Assembly (NCBI RefSeq): GCF_024713975.1
Contig: NC_091103.1
Location: 3,600,001 to 3,664,000, forward strand
Direction of reading: 5' to 3'
Source of the DNA: Paralichthys olivaceus
Taxonomy: Eukaryota; Chordata; Actinopteri; Pleuronectiformes; Paralichthyidae
DNA: 64,000 bases
Positions 50,201 through 62,513 of this stretch are shown piece by piece; the first letter of the stretch is position 1; the number at the start of each line of letters is the position of its first letter. The position numbers were made by a program, and so were the translations under genes. The notes beneath the pieces are model-generated. The model searched no databases. It worked only from the letters and a program-made list of their open reading frames with translations, and was not told the origin of the DNA.

Positions 50201-51606
50201 AATGTAACCTAGAATGAGCCCCTATATTTAAATACTTCATATTTACACAATCAGAAATATCGGTCCCCTGGATGTGTCGAGGTTCATGAATGATTATCTG
50301 AGAAGTAAAGAGTGTGAAAAAGATTCCTGGATCAGCACCGACATTTAAAGAGTTCTTCCCTGATCTATATCACATCCTCTCACCAAGATTCATGGAAACT
50401 ATTTTTGAGTAATCGTCCTTACAAACAAACAAACACATGGACGGGGTGGAGGTCATTACGTATTGATTGTGGTAACATGGAACACTCCAAGCTAACTTTT
50501 CCTTCTTATTGCTATTTGTCATTTCTAGCCTTGACACCTGGTGTCACAGCAGCTGCATACAGGACCTGTTCACTGAGCGTGTTTGTCTTCTCCCCTCTGC
50601 GGCAGTTTATTGTTTCTGAAACAAACAGGTATTCAGAAACGATTGTTGCTTTAAATTTAGATTTTTAATCTTATCCCACATTAATGTGTAAAAGTGAAGA
50701 TGCGACTTTCTTACATACTTCATACATCTGTCAGAGTGTAGATTTCTGTTCAGTGATAAAATGTCATAAGTATGAAAGCATGAAGACAAGTTTAATCCAC
50801 TGAACAGGAGCAGTGCACCTGTCTCACATCTAACTTTGTGCGTATAATCTGACAGGAGATCAGCTGAACAGATATGACAAATTGACGATTGATGCGCTAA
50901 GCAAACAGACCAACACCAAACTCGTTAGCGCTCATAAACATTTACTGCATGAACATTGTGACAAAGGACTGAATCCGTGAACCCGACCTGTGACCCTGCT
51001 CATTCCAGCCACACAAAAATAACTGCTGGTAATAGCTGCATGCAAGGACAAGCAATTATATGCTGTGAGTAAATGTGCCAAGATTACATTGACATTTTTG
51101 CTCTATTTTGCTTAAAGGTTGTAAATTATTTGAAAGCGGCAAAAATAAATTTAGAAAACATAGTTTGAAGTTTGCTGACTCACACAGTGGAAGGAGTTTC
51201 ACACATTAAATACAACACGAGTCAATATGTTACAGAGGCATTCATATGACTGACACCGTTAAGGTCTTGAGTGATACTTGGTTGGCAGAGGACGGCATTT
51301 TGCAGCTGTTAAATTCAGACCCTGCTGTGGCTGTTTGCTGCTCCCTCCTGCAGGAGACGCACAGGTCGGCTGAGTGTTGCTGAATGGCTTGAATTTGAAA
51401 TCTAGCCTCCCTTATCCTTAATGAACCTTCACGAGAGCAGCAGAACTCATATCCAGGATTAAAACCGGCCAATACAAGCAAATCCACTCAACTCTGCACA
51501 AAACAGTCTCTGCACACTCGGCTGAGGAACATCTCTCACTGTAAAGCTGCAGACAGCGTTTCTGTCAGACAGGAGTACGCTCTGAACCGTGCTGTACTGT
51601 GATGAT

Positions 51607-51624
51607 GGGGGGGGGGGGGGGGGG
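51607..51624. repeat. Poly-G run
   Basis: Eighteen consecutive G in the plus strand. Confidence 0.95.
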
Positions 51625-52227
51625 ATGTGGATGGTGAACTCCTGTATAAACAAAAGTTAAATCTGTGAGGGCTGCCCTCTTATTCCTGAAGCGTTACTGA
51701 GCAAAAGGCAGCGTATACTTGTTGCGTTTGAAAGAAAATACATTTAAGACGTCAGCGACAGAAAGGACCCGAACCTGGAAAAAAACAAAAAACCACCTGA
51801 AGCTATTTTGTTGCATGTCCCTGGTAAATATAACATCTGCAGATCAGGATACTGGATTTCTCGTATTTTGGAATATTTGGTCGTGACATTTAATAACCGG
51901 ACATGTTGCTTTGTGAGAACACAGCTTGAATTTAGTCGACACTGAACAAAAAAAGAGAAGCTCATCTCCCACATGTAAGGAAAAGATTACGGACTCCTGT
52001 CGCCCAATTATTACCCAAACTTAGCTGAGCAAGAACTTAATATAAAGACCGAGCCGGAACTGATAGACATGAATTGCAGTTACACACATGTCAATCACTG
52101 TCAAAATGGTCAACATGATATATATTTATAAGAATTTACATAGAACACCTTCAATTTTTTTTTTACAATCGGCCGGGACAAGATTGCTCCCGTCCCGGCG
52201 TCTGGGTCCTCCCAAGTCCACAGTCAT

Positions 52228-55200
52228 TCATTTGCTCCAGAGCAGGGCAATGGCTTTGCAGATGCCGACGTCGTTGTAGTTGAAGTAGCAGAGACCGGCG
52301 AAGGTGACCGTGGACAGGAGGAAGAGACCTGCGTTGGCGGCCTTGATCTTTGCGTCACCGTGAACGTAGTCTGTCAACACCTGCCCCAGGCCCCTAAGAG
52401 ACAAACACAACGTGCAGAACAGATGAGCGGTGAATGAATAATTAAAAATCCAAATGACAGAAACACTAATCATAGCTGTGCATAATGTTTTTAGCCATGT
52501 GCTCCCGTTTCAATTTTTCCGTCAGAACATCGTCAGTGTCCGTCAGGACTCAACCTGGTCTGATGTTTGTCATGTCAAATTAGTTCCAGCTTGATATTCG
52601 GTCAGAACTGACAGCCCTGATATCCAGTGAGCCAAACATGCTGCTGATTATCGAAGTTTAATAAATACAATCTCTGAAGTTTAATAAACTAGACTTAAGA
52701 TTAAATCTGTTAGAAGTTGTAAATGTCAGTTGATGCGGTCAATACTCTCTGCATGTGTTCACGAACTGTCAGTCAGGTGTCTGCTAAGTCCTGTTCCTCC
52801 TCCCTCCCCCGCTGACCTGCGCTCACTTTACATGTTAACAATAGACACCAACAACAATCAGAAGTTTTGAGGACACGTACGTAGTATTAAATACTATGAG
52901 TATGTGCTGACAGCCCCTCCTCTGCCCAACATTCACCAGGGTGCCTCACTTCAAACATTCCTCAGTGCTATAAAATCCTATTAGACACAGACACTGCTTA
53001 TCCTCAGTACCAGATGAAAACAGGAAGCTTTCTAACCTTTGCGTTCTTCGACACCAGATGACACTTGAGTCTTTATTTAATCTGACCCTTGCAGACACCA
53101 ACGATCCCCTGAGAGACCAGCAAAGCCTGGTCTGTGGCCTCAACCTGCCACGCTGTTCCGCGCTCTAACTGATGGTAGAGCACATCGCTGTGACACTAAG
53201 CTGAAGCCACCTGCTCGAGTCTGCTAACAGTCGCAACTAACCAAGTCTGAATTAACCGCCGCAGACAGCTTCGGTGAGACGGATTAAAAAAAAACCAAAA
53301 CCCTGGCTCAGAGTTAGCCTTGTGTCTGTTAAATCTTTGTACTGAGTCGCGACCTTTGGCGACGGAGTTTGTGAAGGCTTCAAAGGACTCTGACTCATGC
53401 CTCAGTTCTCTTGATCTGTTAAATCACAACATGTGGGTGTTAAGATCACCGGGGTGACGTTTAGACAAATTCACAATTTCACACTGGAATACACTTCACT
53501 GAGGACCTCATGTGATGAATCCAACCTCCATGTTTGCTTTTTTTCCCAGGAGAGGTGAGGTCTGTGTAAGTACCTGGTCATTTTGGAGGCTGAGGTCTGT
53601 GGCACCGTTCCATTTATTTTATACAAGTGTTTCTAACATTCAGTCTTCCATGATGATGTAAGCAGGGTACACAAAATAATACAAGAAACAACTATCAACC
53701 ACAAAAAATGACCAACGCCTCTGTAAAACAGCGATTGACGATATACATAACTACGAGTATACGTGAATGATTTACAGTTAAATATTAACTGTTTAAACAT
53801 TCTAAGCACAAGCAGGAGCTACTGAAGTGTGAGCACATGGTTTTGAGTGAAAGCATAAATGTCCTGGTCTCAAACTGAAGGATCTAGTTTTTGAGTGAAT
53901 AAAACAAAATGCGGGCTCTACCTCCTCCTTCCTTACACAGCGGTTACACGGAGGCTTTCGGGTCATTGTAAACCTGAGGTGGTTCGAATGAGACTGTGAC
54001 AGACCTCGACAGCCAAGAGTCAGAGCAGCTGCACGTGTGTGATGATGTGTGAGTCCTCATGTTTTATTGTTTGTAAAGATAAACTCGTGTTATTAGAAAT
54101 GTTGAATTGGTGTTTATGTGTCACAGACACTTGACAATTCTAAATAGAACATTTTATTCTCATTGGTTAAAGATTAGTGGCCAATTAACGAGCATCAGTT
54201 CAACTTTTTAGATTTATGTACTTAGGTGTGCGACTGTAAATAACCTTCCCTACCACTGAGACATTAACTGATCTGACCTTCCTAACCACTAACCAACCAG
54301 CAGAGAAAACATGACTGCTGTGTAGTTACCATGCGACAAGGAAGTTAATCTACATCATCAGAAACCTGCGGGTTGGCAGTGATTCAATAAATTTAAATGT
54401 AAGGACTTCGAAAGACAGAACACGTTCAGCAGCATTAGAGAAGGTATGGCACCTTCAGACGTATCTTACCAGTGGCCATGCAGTGTCAGCGCAGCAGCCA
54501 GGGAATAGTCAATGACCGGACCAGGGCTATAATAGGCCACGGGTCCCATGGCCAGCAGCAGGATGCTCAGCACTCGCTCCGCTGTCCAGTGCAGGGAGGC
54601 AGCTTTGGAGCCGGCACCGGCTGAGGAGCAAGAGAAACAGCAGAGTGTCAGCAGACACAATCATCTGCCTGGTAAAACCAAAGACTTTATATAAATTAAC
54701 AACAGTTAATTGATGTATATTACAGTTGTACAGTGTGTGTGTAAACACACACACACACACACACACCTGTGTATAGATGTTAAACATAGCACTTTATTGA
54801 AACCACCCTTTTTGTCCACGTCCAAAAATATTGGAACATGTGACTGACTCGGTTCCCTTTTTCGATGGATTGTGAACATAAAATAGCTCGTAGCACCTGC
54901 TCTTGGATTTCACCTGAGAAAACTGTCTGCTGTTAAAATTAACAAGAGCAGAGAGATCATTTGAAGTAGAGAAAAGAGGAAAAACTCTGCGTACGGAGGA
55001 AGAGACACTGAACAGGTCGGCTAAGGAAAGCTCATGACAGAAACATTGTCAGAGCTGTGAAAGAAAAAGCTAAATGATACCTAGTTAACACCAAATTTTA
55101 AATTGTGTGTAAACCTGTTTAGAAAAGGTGATTAACTTCTTCCCCATTAACAGTAGAGAAGCTGCCTTTCAGTTTTTTTTTTCCCACCGGTGTGACCTCG

Positions 55201-57709
55201 ATGTCACAAGCAACAACAACAATCACCTCGAGACGCATTACCAACACCTTCTGAACTGGAGAATGGAACAACTGCGTGATTGTACGAGACTTCAAGTTAA
55301 TATAATCTCCATCAGAACATACTGACAATCAGTCAACAAGACTAATGTCAGGTAAACCAACTTTTGGTGTTTAACAGATAAACCTGACTTTATCTGTTAA
55401 TGACTCGCTAACCCAAAAAGTGTGGGAGGTCTGCAGACCTCACGTGAACCTGGTGTCAAAAATACTGACACCGCTGTCGCATCTGGTGTGGACCACACTA
55501 CACCAGGACTGTGGGCCAGCTGCAGGGTGTCAAACCACACAAACTGAGCTCCCTGCCATAGCATCTTACTTTTCTTAAAACTGAGCTCTTTTACTTTATT
55601 TGAATTCGCTTTATTTAAAAGGTCCTCTCTTTTTTATCTTCTCCATGATATTACTCTGATTGCATTGCCGAGCTCACCTTTCCTCCTTCTGTCCAACCCT
55701 TACCCATTAGTTGGTGTAGGACCGCTCGACGTGGCCAAAAATGATATCAGGATAAACATTTTCATACAAAGTCAATATCGATAAGTATCTTGATAAATGT
55801 CACATTATTATTTATTATTATTATTTAAGTTTAAAATCAGATTTTTGCTCTGGAGTGAGTGTGTGGTTCCTCACTCCTCTTCATGAACAGAGAATAACAA
55901 ACTCTTGAGGTTGATCTATAATTTGTAAAACTTCCTCACTTTCTGTTCCTGTTTCAATTTCCATGTACAAAATTAAAAATGCTCCGCTGTCTAAAATATT
56001 TCCTTTGAAACGAGAATTAGCTCTGTTTGATTCTGTTATTAATCTGAATTTATAGCATATATTCAACCCACTCTAATTTTTCTGTATTCATATATGTCAA
56101 TATTTCTCTTATAAAATATAATGTATAAAAATGTATAACCTATATTGATATATATACAATATGTAAGCATTATATCGATACATATTGAACTTTTATTATA
56201 TTATTATTGATGAAAATTATGTTGAAATCATTAATTCATATTGTTTTATTGCCTGGTCCAAGTGCTACTACTGTAGATTCTGTCCAACCGGAGTGCAGTG
56301 CGGTGGACAGATCTCTCTCACATACAGTAGATTAGATTAACTTTATTGATCCCAGTTGGGAAATTGTTGTGTCACAATGAATGGTGCTATGATACCTTCA
56401 TGTTTAGTGAGACCTTAGTTACAACATGCTGCAGTGATAATGGAGTTCAGGTCAGTCAGAGGTGAAACTGTGTTGTGCTGCTGATTCACACGACACTGAC
56501 CGTACAGAGCCTGCGACGCATGAATCCTGGCTGTCAGCAGGTGAGGCTGCTCCTGGTATTTGTGTGGTACAACCAGAGGTCTGGACAACAGAGTGGTTTG
56601 GTACAACAGAGCTGAGGAGAAAGGACAACATGTCACATTTACCACCAACATGGAATCAGCTGGAATCAGCACAACAAACCACATTTAATTCTTATAAAGC
56701 AAATTATTTAAGCATGTCTTGACACAACGGAGATTATTTATATGTTCTGCTCTGGTCTGTGATTGAAATCTTTCTAAATGATAATGCAACAATACAGACA
56801 AACTATTCAACACTCACAATGTGTGTCACACAATCACAACTTCTTATTTAGTGTTCAATGTGATTTATTATAATAACAACAACAGTAATACTAATAAAAA
56901 TGATTTATATAGAATCAGTCGTGTGCTTTACAAGTCACAATAAAATGCTTTACAAGTTCAAATGAAAAACGAAGGGGGAATCTTTTTATTAGAACATATT
57001 TTCTGTTTTGCAAAACTGTATTCAGCCCAAAGTCACGTGACTTCTACCGACATTGAATATGATTCATTAACCACAGAGTGAAAACAATGACCTGTATGTT
57101 CATGGTGCAAATTAAGCTATTAAAGGTTCACTGTGCAGAATTTGGTGACATCTAGTGGTGAAAAGTCACGTTGCAGCTGAAAGTTGAAAGTGTTCAGAGT
57201 GGAAACATCAGTGGGATTATTCGATATCATCTCTTTGCCAGTAAGACCCCTGTGCTCTTGAGTGTTACACACTGAGGCTAATCACAGATCTCAGGTGTTT
57301 CCCACAGTTAGAATAAAGGACATTAACGTCACTGACGTGAGTGAAGCTGTGATTCACAAACGTCGCAGAGCAAGAACGTCACGGTGGGTTTGGCTGCCTC
57401 TGACTGAGCGTCGCTATTTATAGACAAACTATATAAAGTGTATAAAGTGTGTAAAGTGTGTAACACCAGATGAGAGGATCGAGTGAGTTAAACACAGCTG
57501 GTTCATCATCACCACAGACGAGAACACGAGTGGACTCCTGCACAGCCGCCGAGCGACTCGTCCTCTCCGTCTCGACTTCAGTGAAGTCAGGACACACGGT
57601 CAAACACTGGGGGGGACACAGGGGGGACACACAGGGGGACAGACACACAGAAGAACTCACGTCTGACTCCTCTGCGACACACGGAACCCAACCTGACGAT
57701 CGCCGCCAT
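52228..57709 (-). CDS. sdhd: sdhd, succinate dehydrogenase cytochrome b small subunit (CybS)
   Basis: Membrane anchor subunit of mitochondrial complex II; with SDHC it holds haem b and the ubiquinone site. Four coding exons: 57661-57709, 56501-56611, 54470-54620 and 52228-52393, in frame to 158 residues (human 159). The N-terminal part is rich in Arg and Ser and free of acidic residues for the first 25 or so residues, fitting a mitochondrial presequence. The mature region begins near [14 protein letters not shown] and continues with three hydrophobic helices. It includes [19 protein letters not shown], which carries the conserved Asp-Tyr and histidines around haem and quinone. The C-terminus has [20 protein letters not shown]. 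The first three exons are tiny and separated by roughly 1-2 kb introns. The exon 2 donor is GTCAGT, a weak but canonical GT site. Head-to-head with timm8b, as in mammals. Confidence 0.94.
52394..54469. other. sdhd intron 3
   Basis: About 2.1 kb of AT-rich intron. No further exon or recognised element was seen. Confidence 0.6.
54621..56500. other. sdhd intron 2
   Basis: Contains a GT/CA pair (54732-54767) that would form a hairpin, AT-rich low-complexity sequence (about 55800-56220) and a short repeat piece at 56336-56385 with CTTTATTGATCCCAGTTGGG, a string common at the ends of fish retroelements. No exon was recognised. Confidence 0.55.
57119..57280 (-). mobile_element. MITE-like element, copy 4 (internally deleted)
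   Basis: Left end TTAAAGGTTCACTGTGCAGA, then GACATCTAGTGGTG and CACGTTGCAGCTGA as in copies 1 and 2. The right end is GTTACACACTGAGG. The middle part of the family consensus is missing. Lies in sdhd intron 1. Confidence 0.65.
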
Positions 57710-60011
57710 GATGATACTCCGACCAAGGTCACCACAGTTACCCGGATGTAGTTGCTGTGTCGTCAGCGGCACAAAGATGTTGAGTGTGAGAGGAGATCAG
57801 TCAGTCACGTACAAGTACTACTACTACTACTACTGCTAATACTGCTAGTACTAATAATAATACATGGTTACAAAGTGCTGCAGAAGTAGAAAAATACAAG
57901 TACAAATAGATACACTTAACAAAAGCACAAAATACAAGTACACATACAGCAAATCATAGAAAAGCCATGCAACACTGAGCAATGCAATAAAAAACAAAAC
58001 AGACAAAAGAACAAACACAACTCAACAAAAGCAAAAAAAAAAAAAAAATCGACACATGATGTGAGTTTACAGCTACTTCTAAAAGTGAAGCACTCATTTG
58101 GCTGATCTGATTTCAAGCGGTGTCGGAGCTGAACGCATAAAAGCGTGATCCCTCCTTTTTATTAATGATTGTCTGCTCTCAGGGTTCTCTGAGAAATGTG
58201 AGGGGTTAAAAGTTCTGACTTTATGAAGCAGAGACAGTGATTCATAAGTGAGTCAGTAGAATATTACATGGAAGCTGTGAGGTTTGGCTCGGACTGGAGT
58301 GATGTGTTCTCTCTACGTTGACTGTAAACACTAGGTTATACTGCAGTTTGTTTTGCTCACATTGGAATCACAGTTACACAAGACACTTCATCATCATAGC
58401 TTTTTAATTAGTTTAGATTTGATTGTACAGATGTAATTACAGCAAAAAGATGCAATATTTCATAATAATCAGTTATTTGATGTGCTGCAAACTGGATGCA
58501 CAATCCAATGTTATGTTTGAATTAACTGACTCAAAAAATGTGATCAGTTGTCGGTGACACAAAGTCCTGTGTGTGTTTGAATCCTTGTGCACTTGTAAAA
58601 TATGATGAGTTTCTTATATTCTCATGTGTCCTGTTGTTCATACTGATGTGAAGCAGTGAGGTTAGGAGAGATCTTAATTTGAGTTTGAGTTACCTTCTCT
58701 TAAACGTTGAAAATCTTTGTCAGTGTCACTTCCTGAGTCGCAGTAAAAACGCTGAGTTATAAATCACATGGATGGTGCAGCTGAGCACGGGCCAGCGCAG
58801 CAATGCCGGTCCTACTTCCCCTGACGTCACGCAAACCTCCCGAATATGACCTCAGATGACCGAGGCATCTGAAGGGTTTGATTATGACGTCGTTCTAGTT
58901 TACATAATCCATCCACCTCTTGTCTCTTGTAAGCAGCTGAAAACAGATTGATCTTGTATTTACAGAATAAGAATGACACTGATGCTAAACCTTGTTTTTA
59001 TTGCATCGTTAATGTGTCACAGTTGTAATCAAGTGTGCGAATAAAAGACACAACCCCAGGTTTTCTTTCTGGTTGGTCCTAGTTGTTGAAGCAGACATGA
59101 ATGTGCAGCCGACCGCAGTCTGCATTTTAAATACATTCAATCCGCAGAAAGAACCTTTGCTTATTGGCTGCAATCAAGCCAGACTCCACTTCTGAACGCC
59201 CCCATGTTGTTTTAACTTATATGTAAAGAGCTGATTTTACAATAACAGCAATGTTCCTATATACTGAAACATATAGAAATAAATTAATGAAAAAAAATGG
59301 GACAAATTATTCATTTTCTTTGTCCGAACTCCTGTCAGATTGACAGTAGACCAGCTCATAGTGTCACTCAGACACAATCCGGACATTCTGATGTAGAGTT
59401 GCAAAATGAACTCTGTATAAAAGATCATCATACAACCACTTTCACCATTCAGTGCATATTAGAATCAAAGCAACACGTCCTGTTCCACTTTAGATTGAGA
59501 GTAGACAACGTCACTACTGCACCTTTCAAATACAAAGTATTCTAACTAATTCAAAATACCACCAGTAAATAAAAGAGTTTAAACAGTGTGCAGGATGTAA
59601 TTCATGTAATCCAAAATAGTGAGAGTGGTTTTGAACTTGAATCACATTACCCTGATAAGTAAACTGTGTTTAATTATGTTTTTCAAAATGCATTTATATT
59701 TCTTGACATTGAGTGTTATCATTTGTTCAGAGTACAAATAAAGTTTTTGGTTTTTTTATACTTCCCAGTGTTGTTGACAGTACCAGTGCTCCCTGCAGCC
59801 GCCTGCTCTTCCTCTATTGACCAGAGGGGGCGCCGTTCATGTTGCAGGCGCTTCAGACACCCCCTGTGTATGATTTGTAGATCTGTGCTTTTTACCCACA
59901 AGCCACTGCGCCCGGCTCCGCGACAGAAGGTGACCTCGCTCCTCCACGTTTTTTCCTCCAGGAGCTCGGCACCGACCCGCCGCTGCTGCTTTTACGCTGC
60001 GTAACGACGCC
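57710..60011. other. sdhd-timm8b head-to-head spacer
   Basis: About 2.3 kb between start codons. A CTA microsatellite is at 57816-57834 and an A run near 58028-58047. The last 200 bases before timm8b are GC-richer and probably hold its promoter. The first few hundred bases hold the sdhd promoter. No gene was recognised between them. Confidence 0.55.
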
Positions 60012-61452
60012 ATGGACAGTTTCGACAATTTCAGCGCGTCGGAGAAGGCGGACGCGTCGGAGCTGCAGCGGATGATCGCCGTGGAGCAGCAGAAGGCCCA
60101 GTTCCAGGCCCAGGTGTGTTTGATAACCGGGGCTCAACCTGAATGTTTTAACCGGTCCTGTGGCTCCCAGGTCCACAACACGTGAGATCACTGATCCCAG
60201 ACCTGAGCGCGTCTCCTGTGGTGGGACTGTAGTCCCTGACGAAGAGACAACCTGAGAGTCCTCTGCGGAAATACACTGTTAGAAAGTTGTTGATGGTATA
60301 ACACTGGGAGCTGGTGGAAAGAAGTGCATTCATATCTGCATAACAAGACAATTATACCCAATTAGAAATAGTGTGGTCAGCCTTGATAGTGGAGTTTGTG
60401 TCAGTACATGTGGCTTGTTCCAAAACCCTGTTTTTCCCAGTATTTTATTCAGGCCTGTCCTTCTGAACAATCTGGTGTCGCCATGCTTTCTTAAATATGA
60501 CATTTAGGCCCATGTCCCTGTAGTTTCAGGACCCAGCATGGCACAGTGTGATACACGGCTCATGGTTTCTTATTGTTACTGCACTAAGAATGTTTTAGAT
60601 GTGAAGAGATCAGTTACAGAGAGAAGCTTGAGTGTGTGAACTCAATGATGTAGAAAACACAGATGTAGGTGTTAGTTAGCCTCAGTATTTGCATGCAGAC
60701 ATATTTGGAAGACATCATTCCATTCCACTGCTGCACCGGCATTGATCAACTGTTGTTTGACCAGTGTGTCACATTTGCAGCTGACTTAGCTGTGACTTGT
60801 CAGAATCTCACAGCCGATGATCAGAAGCTGGTTCACTAAAAACACATGAGTTCATCTTCAGTGAGAGGGACCAACGTAGAAGAAGAAGACACACCCCTCC
60901 GATGAAGATCAAGTTCTTAAATGACTCCATTCTTAGATGCATCGCGGTGTGGACTTGGACGCCTCTGCAATGATGCAGTGACAGAACACAAAGATTCATG
61001 TTTTCCACTACGTTCATTATTTTAGCGATGTCCGACGCTGAATAATTACAGCCAGCGCTGCTCCAGGACAGACGCTCATTAATAGTCCGGCTGTCCTGTG
61101 TCCGAATCATCTTCCTCCTCTGACCTGCGCTTGTTTTTTGTTTTTTTAATCCTCAGTCTGTGTTTGGATCCTGTCAGTAATCACGTACTGATAATCCATC
61201 TGTTTGTGTGGTCTGTTCCATCACCGTGAATTATTAATCCCATACTTCTGTTAATCAGCTGTATTCTACTCCTCTTGATTCCAGGTGCACAGCTTCACTG
61301 ACATCTGCTGGGACAAGTGTGTGGAGAGTCCGGGCTCGAAGCTGGACTACAGGACAGAGACGTGCCTGGTGAGCTGTGTCGAGCGATTCATCGACACCAC
61401 GCTGACCATAACCAACCGCTTCACACAGATGGTGCAGAAGGGCTCTCATTAA
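60012..61452 (+). CDS. timm8b: timm8b, mitochondrial intermembrane-space small TIM chaperone
   Basis: Small TIM protein that escorts hydrophobic precursors across the mitochondrial intermembrane space. Two coding exons, 60012-60113 and 61285-61452, give 89 residues, close to the human 83-residue form. The twin CX3C motif is complete: CWDKC at residues 42-46 and CLVSC at 61-65. These cysteines pair in two disulfides. [16 protein letters not shown] and [15 protein letters not shown] match TIMM8B. I prefer TIMM8B over TIMM8A because of this sequence and the sdhd neighbour. The start has C at -3 and G at +4. An AATAAA signal follows at 61494. Confidence 0.95.
60114..61284. other. timm8b intron
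   Basis: Single intron of 1.17 kb with a GT donor and an AG acceptor. No element was recognised inside. Confidence 0.75.
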
Positions 61453-61493
61453 CGATGGAGCACAGATGCCAACAGGACTTAAATTATGTCAAA

Positions 61494-61499
61494 AATAAA
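61494..61499 (+). terminator. timm8b poly(A) signal
   Basis: AATAAA 42 bases after the stop codon, followed by a T-rich downstream segment. Confidence 0.6.
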
Positions 61500-62101
61500 G
61501 TTTTATGCTTTCCTCACACGTTGATGGAAGATAATGTGAAGAGAACGGGTTTTTTATAACTCACTGTTTAGACTGATGGTGCTTGACGGGTCCAGAAAGA
61601 GTCATGTAATGTGACCTTAATGAACTGACACTGGGATCCTCAGTCTACTAAACAAAATGGGGGACGAGCAGCTTCCTCTGGACAGAGTTCATCCACCAGC
61701 ACGTGGAGAGAAGATCTGGTTTCAGACGGACTTTTTTTTATTTCTGTTTTTAGTGTCGCACCAGTGATAAAAAATCATGTAACTGGGAAACAAGGATTTA
61801 AGATGAGAATTTATTGAAGCATGGCCACATGAATATCAAGAAAAGCTTTGATTAATAACAGATTTATTTCATATATTCATCTGAAACGACTGAAAGCTCC
61901 CGATCAAGGCATGTCTTGGTGAAATATCTTTGAAATAGATTCTCCTCTGCTCAAGTTAATGTATCCTGGCACAATAAAATAAATGTACCGTAATAAAGTA
62001 GAAAAAAAAAACCTTCATGAAATCAGTCTGTTGTCTCTTTGTTTGAAAACATACTCATTGGCCAAAGAGGTGGGGGGGGGGGCAATATTATGAATGCATA
62101 T

Positions 62102-62107
<6 letters not shown>

Positions 62108-62132
<25 letters not shown>
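62108..62132. repeat. (TA)n microsatellite
   Basis: About 12 TA dinucleotides without interruption. Confidence 0.95.
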
Positions 62133-62133
<1 letters not shown>

Positions 62134-62303
62134 TGGCCTTGTCAGTTATTGTTAAAAATGAATCTTTCTGTTAAAGCTGCCAAAGGCTGCATGTAGTAGC
62201 AGCGGCGAACAGCAGATGTCTGTTCATGGCGTTATCATGGCGTCTGTCCCCGGTTGGGGGGGGGGGGCAATAACATTTTAAAGCAATTACTTTATTCAGA
62301 CAT

Positions 62304-62309
62304 TTTATT
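62304..62309 (-). terminator. Possible L-amino-acid oxidase poly(A) signal
   Basis: TTTATT in the plus strand gives AATAAA on the minus strand, about 205 bases after the stop codon. A second copy lies at 62291-62296. Confidence 0.5.
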
Positions 62310-62513
62310 TTCTTGTACCTAAGAGTTTTAATAACTGAAACATAAACCGGCTGAACTGAAATTATAACAATGATAATAATAATAAAATACAGACATTAAA
62401 GATTCGATGGCGTACAGAGAGGATTCGGAGCTTCCAGAACATTATGTTTTTCATTTCTCTGAATGTGAGTGAATGTGTTCGAACGTGTGTTAAGAGAAAA
62501 GTCCGAAACAAAG

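Larger units (their letters stand above)
49880..52227. other. il18-sdhd tail-to-tail spacer
   Basis: Presumed 3' untranslated regions and repeats. Contains a teleost repeat (50046-50200), a MITE fragment (about 50203-50245) and a G run (51607-51624). No gene was recognised. Confidence 0.6.
61453..62513. other. timm8b-laao tail-to-tail spacer
   Basis: 3' untranslated regions of both genes, two G runs (62072-62082 and 62256-62267) and a TA microsatellite (62108-62132). No coding sequence was seen. Confidence 0.6.
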
